Source: Spisula solida (taxonomy: Eukaryota; Mollusca; Bivalvia; Venerida; Mactridae). From it: DNA of 64,000 nt. The DNA is taken from contig OX365949.1 in the NCBI GenBank assembly GCA_947247005.1, positions 21,085,130-21,149,129 of the forward strand, given 5' to 3'. The translations under genes and the position numbers were made by a program. Shown in pieces: positions 12,741-23,702 of this stretch. The notes under the pieces were generated by a model. That model saw only the letters and a list, made by a program, of their open reading frames with translations, did not search any database and had not been told where the DNA came from. Position 1 is the first letter of the stretch. Each line of letters opens with the position of its first letter.

Positions 12741-12792
12741 TGTACCCGGAAGTTGAAAATCGAAAACGAAAGTAAACGAGACTTACGCACCC
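12741..12792 (-). repeat. Right terminal inverted repeat of the ISL2EU-like element
   Basis: On the minus strand: GGGTGCGTAAGTC, a 27-bp AT-rich spacer, then ACTTCCGGGTACA. The transposase ATG lies 33 bases further inward (12708). Confidence 0.85.
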
Positions 12793-12989
12793 TATGGAAC
12801 ATTAGTCGTATTTAAAGCTAAATCACGTTGGACGCTTTAAAATTAAAAAAAAATGTTTGTTGTAATTAATTATTGTACATATACGTGGAGTAGGAGTATG
12901 AACCTTACTGCCGCATGCCTAAAGTTGTGTTAAATACGATTGTGTTAGCAGGAAAGGGAAGAAGAAGTTGTAAGAAAAGACAATGAAGA

Positions 12990-13353
12990 AACGCCAACTG
13001 GAAAAGGAGGCTAAAAGAGAATCAGGAGATGAGAGTGGTGAAGCGACAGAAGAGAGAACAGGAGAGAATTGAGACAGTGGGGGCGAAGTTGAGAAAGAGG
13101 GTAAGAAAGGAAACGTTTGGGAAATTGGCTGACAGAAAGTATACGTGTGGAGTGTGTTGCGAGAGAGGCAGGGTAAATGATGAGGTGTGTGGTGTGATAT
13201 GGTTGTGACAATGAAGCATGCAAGTCGACTTGATGGTTCCATTTTGAGTGATTGAGTGAGGGAGAAAGAAGAGTGGTGAGAGATAGTATGGAAGATGAGG
13301 AAGTAAGGTGGTTTTGCAAAGTTTGCTTTGCGAGGTTTTATGAAGAGGAATGA
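12990..13353 (+). pseudogene. Broken PHD-like zinc-finger exon with basic coiled coil
   Basis: An open frame encodes a Lys/Arg/Glu-rich helix (KRQKREQERIETV, then KLRKRVRKETFGKLADRK) followed from about 13137 by KYTCGVCCERGRVNDE and GVIW. The PHD-like pattern then continues in another frame: CDNEACKST, WFHFE, and EVRWFCKVCFARFYEEE to a TGA at 13351-13353. A frameshift lies near 13190 and in-frame TGA codons fall where Trp and Cys would be expected. It looks like a decayed Cys-rich finger from a transposon or host gene. Identification rests on the spacing C-x2-C ... CDN-x2-C ... W-F-H-F ... W-F-C-x2-C. Confidence 0.4.
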
Positions 13354-13400
13354 TTGTTGATGTACAGTGTAGAACTTGGTAGTAAAGCCAGTATTCAATG

Positions 13401-14267
13401 AATCAGTGTCCGTGTTACACAATCGCTCTCCACATCCGTACTGTGTATACGTAAGATTCTAACTAGCAAATTTCTATTGCCCATATTCCATGTTTGTGTT
13501 TCAAGAGAAACCGAGTCAAATGTAACATCACGACCAACAAGTAAATGTCAGAAGGACTACTTGTCAGATTTTCCGGAATTGGAAGTTAGAGAACACATTT
13601 TTAATTAGAGGAAGCTGGAGAAATGTGAGTATACTAACAGGCTTGGATGATTTTAGATGGTTGACGAAACTGTTTCTAAACAACAAAGAAATCAGTGTCC
13701 GTGTTACACAATCGCTCTCCACATCCGTACAGTGTATACGTAAGATTCTAACTAGCAAATTTCTATTGCCCATATTCCATGTTTGTGTTTCAAGAGAAAC
13801 CGAGTCAAATGTAACATCACGACCAACAAGTAAATGTCAGAAGGACTACTTGTCAGATTTTCCGGAATTGGAAGTTAGAGAACACATTTTTAATTAGAGG
13901 AAGCTGGAGAAATGTGAGTATACTAACAGGCTTGGATGATTTTAGATGGTTGACGAAACTGTTTCTAAACAACAAAGAAATCAGTGTCCGTGTTACACAA
14001 TCGCTCTCCACATCCGTACTGTGTATACGTAAGATTCTAACTAGCAAATTTCTATTGCCCATATTCCATGTTTGTGTTTCAAGAGAAACCGAGTCAAATG
14101 TAACATCACGACCAACAAGTAAATGTCAGAAGGACTACTTGTCAGATTTTCCGGAATTGGAAGTTAGAGAACACATTTTTAATTAGAGGAAGCTGGAGAA
14201 ATGTGAGTATACTAACAGGCTTGGATGATTTTAGATGGTTGACGAAACTGTTTCTAAACAACAAAGA
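13401..14267. repeat. Near-perfect tandem triplication, 289-bp unit
   Basis: Three units begin at 13401, 13690 and 13979 with AATCAGTGTCCGTGTTACAC. By eye they differ at about one base (GTACT against GTACA near 13730). Each ends with a branch-point-like TACTAAC, an acceptor-like GATTTTAG and ATGGTTGACGAAACTG, the start of the downstream open frame. Each also holds the same 90-codon frame, which overlaps the unit border. Such low divergence means a recent duplication or an assembly artefact. Confidence 0.9.
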
Positions 14268-14465
14268 ATTGAGTACAGGTTTAGAGATACTGTTGTATGT
14301 AGAGATGGATTTTGTTTATTGTTTGACATTGGCAACTTTACATTAAGGGCTTTAATTAATTACATTCGTCACCATGGATTAGTAAGAAGAGAGCATAGTA
14401 ACAAAGACAGGAAGCCACACAATGCTCCGTCTTATGAAGACAGCGCGAGTTGTAAATTATGTAAA
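14235..14465 (+). CDS. Orphan exon of a transposon-type protein
   Basis: After an acceptor-like TTTTAG, ATG at 14235 opens a frame of about 77 residues before it runs into a dispersed repeat at 14466. The peptide (RIEYRFRDTVVCRDGF, then ALINYIRHHGLVRREH and KPHNAPSYED) resembles the N-terminal part of large uncharacterised transposon-associated proteins of cnidarians and molluscs. That resemblance is from memory and is not a named domain. A CxxC follows (SCKLCKK). The 5' end of the exon lies within the 289-bp triplication. Confidence 0.4.
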
Positions 14466-14752
14466 AAACAAGTCATTAAGAATTGCAAGCAATACAGAAG
14501 TCTCCTACCGGTTTTAATCCATTTTCAATGTTTCTGTTGCCATAGCAACCACAATCGTCGGAATTGATCGGAATCAAAATATTTTTGAACGTGCATTATC
14601 CCCTTATTGCCCCCTATCATACCAAGTTTCATAAACCTAGCTTGGAAACTGTTGGAGTTATGTCAGGATCCAGATTTTTTGACGGACGAACTGCCTGACG
14701 GAGGTCAAACATATAATCCTCTCCGGTCAAATACCGGTAGGGGACTAACACG
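14466..14752 (+). repeat. Dispersed repeat family A, copy 1
   Basis: Runs from ACAAGTCATTAAGAATTGC through AAGTTTCATAAACCTAGCTTGG and GTCAGGATCCAGATTTTTTG to CCGGTAGGGGACTAA. Further copies lie at 22269, 23424, 54408 and 60920. The GGGGACT ends resemble short terminal inverted repeats. Confidence 0.8.
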
Positions 14753-16280
14753 GTAGAAGAAATTGGTTTACCAATGCCTGCAGCACCACGGCGATCTGAC
14801 GGACTACATCCATTGTATCTGCCTGCGTCATGTACTAAGGTTGCTCTCCATGCTGAGTACATAGCTTGTTGTTCCGAAGACGAGTCCAGGGTACTTAAAT
14901 TTAACACCTTTACAAGGATCTGGAGATCGTGCTGTCCCAGTATAAAAGTATTGCTTCCCTTGTGATGATGTTAGTTCAAGATGTGAATGTTTTCGAAAGC
15001 AAATCGTATTGACACCGTGTTGTCGCGTTTTTTATTACGAAAAGGGCGTTAAATATCTAATTAAACTGTGTAATGAATCAAGGGAAAGCACCAATGAACG
15101 GTTTGTGCAAAATTTGTAGGATTGATCTCCCGTGGATATTTGGAAAATTTCGATCGAAACTTAGCGGGAAAATTTTAAACGATTCACTCTTCATAGCGGT
15201 CATTTTTATACAAAATGGCGTAGTACGATGTTTTGAAACTCTGCACGTATTTATTAAAGCTGTATTTTCCTGGTTGAACCGATTACAAAACATCTCATCG
15301 GCTTACCTCACATTTAGCAGGAGGACCGTAGTTTACATTTCGGGGCTGCGCAGAAGTATTGCGCATGCGCAGCTATGCGATTTTCGACTTCCCCCGTAAT
15401 GTAAACAAGCTTCGAGAGTACAGACGAACATAAATGCGACATTTCTTGTAAAATATTTAACTTTAGTAGTTCCTACTTCGTAATGTTGACAAAAATCAAG
15501 CATCTAATTGATTGGCAACATATGATCAAAATCAATGGCCGCAATAAAGCGTTTTTGAGTTTGACCGGATTGGTGGTCGTCCGGATTTGGTGTTCGCCAG
15601 CCAGCATATGTAATTATGCTGTGAATGATAATAGGCTCAAATTTGTAAGGTGAAGTCATGATTGTGAATTCACCACGTTCTTTTTGTCATGCGATTCTAT
15701 CAGTATGAATCTGTTAAAATACTACAAGTTATGACTTCATATACTGAACATTTTAATATTATTTGTTGATTTTGGTGAACTGTCAAAGATTTGTATACAA
15801 ATGCTTTCTTTGATCACTTAATAAAATTCTATCTTTCACTACAATACTAACCTGACTCTACAATATAGTTCACATAGGTTCTAAATCTGTTAAACTGTTC
15901 TGCTTACTATATTTTATGTATTATCTGATGCAGTGGGTCAATAAACTGACCAGTTGTATTACACATTGATTCATCGATTGTTTCTTTATGACGTGACGTC
16001 ACGAACGTCATTTCGATAGTTTTTCATTGTCAGCTGTAGTTTTCATCATGACATAGTATTGCACTTAGTTGGAATATTTTAGAATGGTATGACTTTTTGG
16101 AATACTTAAACAATATAGAAACTACACAATTGCTGTCACGGATACACATGCAGCCCAAGGTCTTGCACAGGTTTTTGGACCCACTGTTCCCTTTAAAGTG
16201 GGCTTTGAACGTAGGTTTTCTAAAACTGTTATACCAGCCATTGCGATACGAGTCCCTGTGGAATTGCATTATCATTTAGC
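14753..16280. other. No supported gene
   Basis: A 108-codon frame at 15073-15399 is unrecognised and has no splice or family support. The rest is non-coding. GACGTGACGTCACGAACGTC at 15990-16010 is a short palindrome-rich tract. Confidence 0.4.
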
Positions 16281-16324
16281 GCCAAAAAGTTATTTGTCTT
16301 TACACAAGACAATTTTCTGTGTAC

Positions 16325-16560
16325 GTTTTTCACTCGAACAGCGTAAATTAAGAGCGTATGCAAGGCGTACGAAAAACGTGCGAACGACGTACGCTTTTCG
16401 TACGCACTGATTTTTTGGCGTACCCCGTTCATACGCAATGCATACGAAAAGCATACGCTGTCCGAAGTATACGCTTTTCGTACGGCAAAGTACAATAATG
16501 ATGATAGGTGAACATTTACTTTGGCGTACGCATAGGAAAAGTTAGGTGCTTGTACGAACA
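16325..16560. repeat. Cluster of GTACGCTTTTCGTACG-type palindromic repeats, locus 1
   Basis: Many overlapping copies of CGTACGCTTTTCGTACG and CATACGAAAAGCATACG occur in both orientations. The same motif set recurs at 47465-47720, so it is a family and not local drift. Confidence 0.7.
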
Positions 16561-16783
16561 AGCGAGTTGAAAACACGACTTTTGTACCAATAATTTAGTT
16601 TGATCATACACCGTGATGATGTCACTTTAACCTAATAATAACTTATACTAAACTAGTGTACAGAGTATACATGCTTGTTATACTATCCCAAATGCAAGGA
16701 AGGTCATGTGATAAAAACAATTCCTCCATAACTATACAACCAAATACATGTACCTGCATCTTTTTATGTTTATTGTAGAGTGA

Positions 16784-16908
16784 TGAAATGACGAAATTCA
16801 TCATGTTCATGTTAAGAGAATGTGGAATTAAGAATGTCCCCAGCTTTTCTTGTTTGAAGGGGTTAGAGTTTGACGACATATCTTGGGAGGACCTGGTTGA
16901 GCGGGCGG
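16784..16908 (+). CDS. Possible orphan exon
   Basis: Bounded by an acceptor (TTTATTGTAG) and a donor (GCGG/GTATGT), this frame encodes about 41 residues: FIMFMLRECGIKNVPSFSCL, then FDDISWEDLVERAG. Composition and splice sites are exon-like. No family is recognised. It may belong with the exon at 14235. Confidence 0.4.
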
Positions 16909-16909
16909 G

Positions 16910-17850
16910 TATGTACGGTCTTAAGATGATGCATTGGTGCCACAACAACATTGTTTACTACATATTTTTTGTCTTTAGGATTTTTACTCAATTTCAATGC
17001 TTTATTTACCTTACCCATTCAAAGTATGTTATCATGAATTTGTTGCCATTAAAAATTTGATGTTATGCATCTGTTATCAACTTATGAGGGGGTCTCTATA
17101 GTATAAATTGCCAAAATATTAATAATGAACCCTATGGTGGTATTGGCCCTGCCCCCGTGCTTGTAAGTTCACATAGAGACTGACATTGCTCATGTCTGTG
17201 TCTATCCTATGCATTATCACCCGTATTAAACTACAAGGCAACATATTTTAAGTTTGATGGGCACTTTGGTTTGTCAGGAAACTCATGTTTTAGCTCACAC
17301 GTCACTTGGACCACAGGTGAGCGACAATAGTACCTATGTGGTGTAAAGACGATGATGGAAATCCTTTTTGGATTCTTAAGCCTTCAGCTGTTTTGAAACT
17401 GACAGTATCACATCCTAGAACAAGTAAAGATTTGAAAAGGTAAAGTACTAAAGATTTTAAGACAGATTCAGTGTATATTAAATGACTACAATAGTCCGTA
17501 ATGTAACTTTATTCTTCATATATAATTCAGTTATTGTTAGATCTCAGTTAGGGGACATAATGCGCTTATAGAACTTGCCTGTTTATAGTAGATTTTAAAA
17601 AGTGATCACTAGGCCAGCTTGTGGACTGATTTTATCATCTCTTCAAAGAGTAAATCAACCTTACCAAACTGAATTTTCAGAATGGGTTGGTCACCAGCAG
17701 GTAGCCTGGCCTGACTAGTCAGCACATGGTGTGTCATCTGTCCTGGCCCTTTACTCCATATACAAATGTACTGTTGAGTAGCCAACATTTAAGTAAGTGT
17801 CCTAAGTAATCATTTTCTGAAGAAGATTTAAGAAAATTCAGCCTCTATTG
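16910..17850. other. No gene seen
   Basis: AT-rich, stop-rich. AGCTCACACGTCACTTGGACCA near 17292 resembles the edge of the repeat class seen at 24820. Confidence 0.4.
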
Positions 17851-17869
17851 CAATTTTTTTACGATTTTA

Positions 17870-18520
17870 CAATTTGACCTAGGTTTTGACCCCAGAGGAC
17901 CCAATATCGGACTTGACCTAAATTTTGTTGAGATGATCATTGTTACCAAGTTTCATTAGAATTAACATAAATTATGACTCTAAGCCTCACATTTTTGACT
18001 TCATCTTCATGAAAGTTAGACGCTACAAAATCTGGGTCATCTAAGGTGAAAACTTGGCCACAAGGTTACATCAAAGAAAAACCTTGTTAACACTAAAGAG
18101 GTCACATTTTCAATTCACCTTTATGAAACTTTTTACAATGTTCGTCCCTATAAAAATCTAGGTCAAGTTCGATATCGAGTCATCTAGAGTCCAAATTAGC
18201 TTAACAGGTCTAGTCGAAGAAAAACCTTGTTAACACAGAGATGTCTTATTATTTGCCTAATATTACTGAAACTTGATCACAATGTGTCTCTCTAAAAAAT
18301 CTATATCTAGCTCAAAATTGGGTCATCTAGGGTCATAAGCCAGGTCACAAAGAAAAACCTTGTAATCACGCAAGTCAGTTTAATACGTTTTACACCAAAT
18401 ATTTATGAAACCTGACCATAATATGTCTCTATAAAAGCTAGGTCAAGTTCACAATTGAGGGGTCTGGTGTCAAAAACTGGATTACCAGGCTATATCAAGA
18501 AACATTTAACCATGGTAAAA
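17870..18520. repeat. Old tandem repeat, units of about 140 bp
   Basis: Diverged units share AAGAAAAACCTTGTTAACAC, GACCCAATATCGGACTTGAC-like and AAGTTTCATTAGAATT-like segments. Related sequence occurs at 24890-25450, 31765-32273, 34962-34990 and 53730-54010, so this is a widespread old family. Confidence 0.7.
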
Positions 18521-18569
18521 CATTTAGGTCATATCATATAACAAGTTAGAAATGTGTCCAAAGGATACG

Positions 18570-19115
18570 GATATCCCCGCTAAAAGCTGTCATTAGACAC
18601 CTAAGTATAAAGTAATGCAAACGGAAAATTTGAAATTAAGTTTGAAATTGCTTAAATGTGAAATTGACCAGAAGACAAGTGCCGGGTGTGACCTTGACAT
18701 TGGAGCTAGGGATCTTAGGATGTGAATGTTGACAAGTAATTTTAAAATCCAGTAGACAGGATTTGTATACTTTTGACCTCTAAGTATGATTTGAGCTAAG
18801 CACCCGAGTCTTGTGTATGACATATCGTCTTGATGTGGTGAACATTTGTACCAAATAATATAAATATCCAATTAGAAATGACATAGTTACAGAGCGGACA
18901 CGAATCACATGCCTATTTGAGCATTTTAACCTTTGATCTCAAAGCGTGACCTTCGAGCTAGGACCTGGATCTTGCGCATGTCACATCGTCTTGATAATAA
19001 GAAATGACAAATTTACGAAGCGGCCACGAGTTCACAATTTTCGATCACGCACACCCACGCTAATACATACACACGGACAGGGGTGAACACTATTATGCCC
19101 TACCGGGGGCATAAT
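18570..19115. repeat. Dispersed repeat with GGGGGCATAAT end
   Basis: Two diverged internal units contain GACCTTGACATTGGAGCTAGG-like and GACATATCGTCTTGATG-like sequence. The right end reads TATGCCCTACCGGGGGCATAAT, an inverted motif shared by other elements here. Confidence 0.55.
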
Positions 19116-20440
19116 TACTTATTCTGCCTAAACTGCAAGTCTCCAGGTGAGTGATTTTCGTCCAATAATCCTCTTGTTTACATATAAAAACTGACATGTG
19201 CAACTTGTCGTACATTTCTCAATATATTTGGTCAAAACGTATTCAACGTACAGTAAGACGGTGCCCTGGATCGTACACAGGTCCATAAAAAGTGTACAAT
19301 ACCGTCTAGATATAATGATATTTAAATAGAAGGTCCCGCACAGAATCATGCGTTGGGTGTGATTTTGGAAGGCCATTCGGTGTTTGTGTGAGGTCAAGCG
19401 GGCCCGGGAAATCCTTCATGATAGAACGCGCTTCACGGGAATGTAGAAGAAGAGGAAAGACAGTAGCGTTGACCTGCACTACAGGATAGTTTGCAGTTAA
19501 AAACCATAGGGGAAGACAATTATCCAACCATTATAATCGTCTATTCATTTTCAGCACGACAAATTAAAGAATAATGAAAGCTACAGTACCACGTTTGGTG
19601 TGGGGTCTCTTCATGTAAAAGTTTTGTTGGCATGTTTCAATTTCAGAGTATATCTGATATACCATTGGACGTACTTGTATATCAATGTAACTTGTTGCTT
19701 ATGAGTGGATTACGTCAGAATAACAGTGAATAATTATCCGACATTCATTATCTTTCACTCAAACGAACTACTTTAAAAATCCCCATGGAGCGCCCCAATT
19801 TTGTTTATGTCTATTGACGTTAAAAACTTTTTTAATCGAAATGACATTGCCTGCCCTGAACTCTCAGACGATACCTTTCAAAATTCCCTATTTGGAGGCA
19901 ATGAAGACGAATAATGGTGCTGTATGGCATTGATAGTAATTTAAATATGCAGATAATGCTTTGAATAATTCTTAATACAGGAAAAACGAGGAAAATGCCA
20001 AAAACAAATTCCATGCGGTGAAAATCAGGGAATTTCAAAATTGGGATAAAATCAGGGAATTATCCGGGGACTTTCACAGAAACTTGAGTACTTTGTTTTA
20101 CATAAAATATCAGTACTTTAAGTTTTCTTCACACAACCCTGGCATTGTGACCGTACAAAAGGAGCGGGATGGCAAGGAAACAGCATTTCGAATGACAAAA
20201 TCTAGAGTGACAAAAACCTGGAGCTACCACCGTAGTACATGATCCTTTACTACAAATACTTGTTCCACCAGGATTAAGTCTTGAAAGACAAATGTAACAG
20301 GTTCAAAATCACCATTCTATCAGCCCATTATCATTCATAAACCTCATGATTTATCTCCTTTCATCTACATGTAAACTAATACCGTGACGGGCCTCACCAT
20401 ACGTCATGTTCACCCGTGCATTAATCCCAAGCTTACGAGC
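19116..20440. other. No gene seen
   Basis: Contains AATCAGGGAATT repeats (20028-20065) that recur near 26495. Open frames are short and unsupported. Confidence 0.4.
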
Positions 20441-20442
20441 GC

Positions 20443-20712
20443 ACTCGTCAATAATACCTAGAACCGTTCACACGTCTTGGTTATTATATGTTCCATGTGG
20501 TGACACGTAGCCTCAAATATTTATAGGTATAGTTTTCATGTTGTTCATTTATTCATTGTTTCATTTCATATTTTGATAATTAACTGTCCCTGTTTTATTT
20601 ATGTATGTATATTGCATATCTAATAATTATTTATGCGACACTCGTCAATAATACCTTGAACCGTTCACACGTCTTGGTTATTATATTTTCCATGTGGTGA
20701 CACGTAGCCTTT
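20443..20712. repeat. Direct repeat pair about 70 bp long, 194 bp apart
   Basis: ACTCGTCAATAATACCTAGA with GTCTTGGTTATTATATGTTC and GGTGACACGTAGCCT at 20443-20513 is repeated almost exactly at 20640-20710. The intervening 125 bp is AT-rich. Confidence 0.75.
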
Positions 20713-20989
20713 GTATTTATAGAGTCCAACCACCCAGAGTGAACCCTTAACCCCGTACTATTCTGAGGGGGTAACAAAAAGATACCTTTTTAGGACAGTG
20801 ATACCGTTTGTGAGGTCTATATACCAAGATGCTACATGTCCAGTACCGGACAGCTTTGACGTTTGACGTACAGTTAAACTGTTATGTGATTTAGTTCTTG
20901 TTGTGTTAAATAGTGATGTCATTGTAATATGCACACTATAGTTTTTACGCAAGTTCAGTGAATATGCACTGAAGATGTATAGTAAGTCA

Positions 20990-21160
20990 ATAAGATTATA
21001 TTAAGTCAGACAGGGAAGGCAGCACTCAACTTAAACAGCCGAGCACATAAAACACTAAAAACACACAAAGCACTGAAAACACGGCAACCCGTCACGAAAG
21101 TCTGCCGCCTAAGCCAGTCAAACCAAAACGGAACGAGGGCCATGTGACGAGAAACCAACA
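20990..21160 (+). repeat. Dispersed repeat family B, copy 1
   Basis: Marked by ATATTAAGTCAGACAGGGAA, GGCAGCACTCAACTTAAACA and GCCGAGCACATAAAA. Other copies or parts are at 24595, 26528, 30775, 35130, 49278, 51970 and 52833. Confidence 0.75.
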
Positions 21161-22034
21161 ACCGGGCACCACACACCACAAGGACAATCTACAACACATA
21201 TATAGTGTACATGCAATTATGAAAAGATACGAAGCAGCTTTATGCTGGACAACGAAATTGCAGAATGGCACATACAAACTGAACAAAGTTCAACAAAAAG
21301 GCCTTTGTTCAACAAAAAGGCACAAAGGCGAAATAGTTTTGTATTTTAACTATAAAGTGGACAATACATACATAAAGGAAGTCTTACGTAGTTTATAGAC
21401 AAGTAGTATGTCGACACATTTTAACAATGTCATTTTAGGTTATCTGAGCAGCTTGTGCCTAAATTTCATGGAATTGTGCTTAGAAGAACTCTAATACTAT
21501 TGTAGTTGTATACAAACTGTCTCGGAAACGTTGAGCAATTCTGGAGTTTGTCTTGTTTTACTTTATTTTCAGTTATGACATGACATATTGTGCTACTCAT
21601 GTAAAACTGGTTGTGTTACTGTGTAAAGCTGAAACAGCGAGAGTAGTAATACTGTGGATATTTCAGTACATTCTACTTGAATCTCTATCGATAGTTACCT
21701 ACACTGATTGCTTTGTTGATGTTATTTGTTGTTTACTGTCCTCATACATTATTTTATCCGTATAAATATCCATATTACGTGGTAAACATTGATGTTTATT
21801 AATTGAGCAAATGGAATGAACCGTTGCTATGAAAACTATCAAACAATTGCAATACAAAATGACAAAGTTTACACTGCATGTTGTTTACTTTCTATTTACA
21901 CGTGACAACATGAAAAAAAACATAAATACCCGACGTTAAATAGGGGTTATTGCATCAATAATCAAGAACTCGGATTTCATGTATCCCGAGTGTTACATTG
22001 GTTGAACAAGGCAGTCCAAAAGACAGCTGTAATC
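21161..22034. other. No gene seen
   Basis: Open frames are short, AT-rich and unsupported. Confidence 0.4.
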
Positions 22035-22917
22035 CCCGCCGCATTAATGAACAGTGAAATTTCCAGTAAGTTACGCATTTGCTACGAGTTCATGCAATTT
22101 GGCCCAGGCGTTAAAAATTAAGGAGCGGATGGGAAATGTAAGGTTCGAACCTTTTTACTGTGACCTTGCGTTAAAAAGTTATGGAGTGGACACGGAATGT
22201 AAGATTTTGACCTTGAATAGTGACCTTGACCCCGCATAGTTGAAATGTTGGTTCTGCATGTCGGCTTTATTAGTCCCCTACCGGTGTTTGACCGGAGGGG
22301 ACTATAGGTTTGCCGTCCGTCCAAAAATCTGGATCCTGACATAACTCAAACAGTTTCCAGGCTAGGTTTATGAAACTTGGTATGTGGATAGGGGGCAATA
22401 AAGGGATTATGCACGTCCAATGCACGTCGATATGGCAACAGAAACATTGAAAATGGCTAAAAACCGGTAGGGAACTTTTGTATTGCTTGCAATTCTCAAA
22501 GACTTGTTAGTTATACATTTGGTACGAGTTTCATGCGATTCGACCCAGGAATTAAACAGTTAAAAAGCGGACATCAAATGTAAGATTTAAACTCTTGACC
22601 TTGAACCAGCATGGTAGGAATGTGGGTTCTGCACGCCGACATCATTAGTTACATATTTGGTATCAGTTTCATGCAATTCGGCCCAGGCATTAAAAGGTTA
22701 TAGAACGGACACGAAATGTAAGATTCAAACCTTGGACCGACATGGTTGGAATGTGGGTTCTGCACGTCGTCTTTTTAGTTACACATTTGGTATGAGTTTC
22801 ATGCAATTCGGCCAAGGCATTAAAAAGTTAGAAAGCTGACACGATTTTGTTACGGACGAACGCACGCACAGACGGAGACCATTCCTATAATCTCCCATTT
22901 CGTGGCGGGGGATTAAC
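22035..22917. repeat. Tandem units of about 120 bp interrupted by a family A copy
   Basis: Units share TTGGTATGAGTTTCATGCAA, TTCGGCCCAGGCATTAAAA, GGACACGAAATGTAAGATTC and GTGGGTTCTGCACGTCG. A family A copy (22269-22510) splits one unit; the unit's TTAGT is duplicated on either side. Confidence 0.75.
22269..22510 (-). repeat. Dispersed repeat family A, copy 2
   Basis: From TAGTCCCCTACCGGTGTTTG to GCTTGCAATTCTCAAAGACT, in reverse orientation, nested in another repeat. Confidence 0.8.
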
Positions 22918-23423
22918 AATTCTCTCACGGAACTGAAAAGCGGTGTATCGGGATTAATACCGTCGTTGTTTCATAACAATTTAAGCGAAAGTTGCAACAT
23001 CAGTGTATTCACGAGCATTTGTGGACGAATGAGGAGCGATCAGTGAAGCTGACTTTGCCACTGTGTGACTCAGCGTGATGTTGCTTAAGTGTTGCAATTA
23101 TTTAAAAGAAAATGTTAATTTTACTTCCAACTTGAATAGATGAAACATTAGTTTCAGAGAGAGAAATAACTTCAAATTAACTATGGTAAAGAAACTGAGT
23201 ATGTAATATTAACTTATAAAGGAGAACATCACACATTGCCATTTCAGGTGACTTTAGATGACCAGTTGTGTTGCAAAATGGCCAGGATCTGTACATGACA
23301 GTATAATATTCAAAGAAAGATCTACTAGCAGAAGGTTTGAGACTGGTAAGTATGTTGATCAGTATGTACAGCGCAGTGAACACAATAATGAAAACTCTCG
23401 ATGCAACAAATCAACTGAATGAA
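22918..23423. other. No gene seen
   Basis: Non-coding between two repeat blocks. Confidence 0.4.
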
Positions 23424-23702
23424 CAAGTAATTTAGAATTGCAAGCAATACAGAAGTCCCCTACCGATTTGAAGCCATTTTCAATGTTTCTGTCGCCCTAG
23501 CAACCACAATTTTTGTCAGAATCATAATATCTTTAGACGTGCATAATCCCCTTATTGCCCCCTATCAACATACCAAGTTTCATAAACCTAGCTTGGAAAC
23601 TGTTTGAGTTATGTCAGGATCCAGATTGTTTGACGGACGGACTGACTGACGGACGGCAAACCTATAGTCCCCTCCGTACAAAAACCGGTAGGGGACTAAT
23701 AA
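23424..23702 (+). repeat. Dispersed repeat family A, copy 3
   Basis: Full-length copy ending ACCGGTAGGGGACTAATAAT, with a short GACGGACGGACTGACTGACG tract before the end. Confidence 0.8.

Larger units (their letters stand above)
3448..12792. mobile_element. Complete ISL2EU-like DNA transposon with two intact genes
   Basis: The left end begins GGGTATGTAAGTC (3448-3460). The right end, read inward on the minus strand, begins GGGTGCGTAAGTC (12792-12780). A second shared block, ACTTCCGGGTACA, follows at 3497-3509 and 12753-12741. TA lies directly outside both ends (3446-3447 and 12793-12794), whereas the three flanking bases differ (ATA against TAT), which argues against the 3-bp target of PIF/Harbinger. 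Inside are a SWIM-YqaJ nuclease gene (+, 3513-8222) and a THAP-DDE transposase gene (-, 12708-9396), convergent and both open throughout. From memory, eukaryotic ISL2EU transposons pair a DDE transposase with a YqaJ protein and duplicate 2 bp, so I place it there. Length is 9345 bp. Undamaged frames suggest recent activity; this is inference. Confidence 0.88.

Noticed and set aside
3448..12792. Classification as PIF/Harbinger
   Set aside because: The bases flanking the ends share only TA, not a 3-bp TWA duplication, and the second gene is a YqaJ nuclease instead of a Myb-like protein. The DDE domain alone does not decide.
12919..13422. 167-codon minus-strand frame rich in Ser, Phe and His
   Set aside because: It is the complement of a purine-rich stretch whose plus strand carries the PHD-like fragment. 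Composition is explained by base bias.
13625..14186. Two identical 90-codon frames as a duplicated gene
   Set aside because: They span the borders of the 289-bp tandem repeat, start at GTG and show no domain.
15073..15399. 108-codon ATG frame as a gene
   Set aside because: No domain, no splice context, and a competing frame on the other strand over the same bases.
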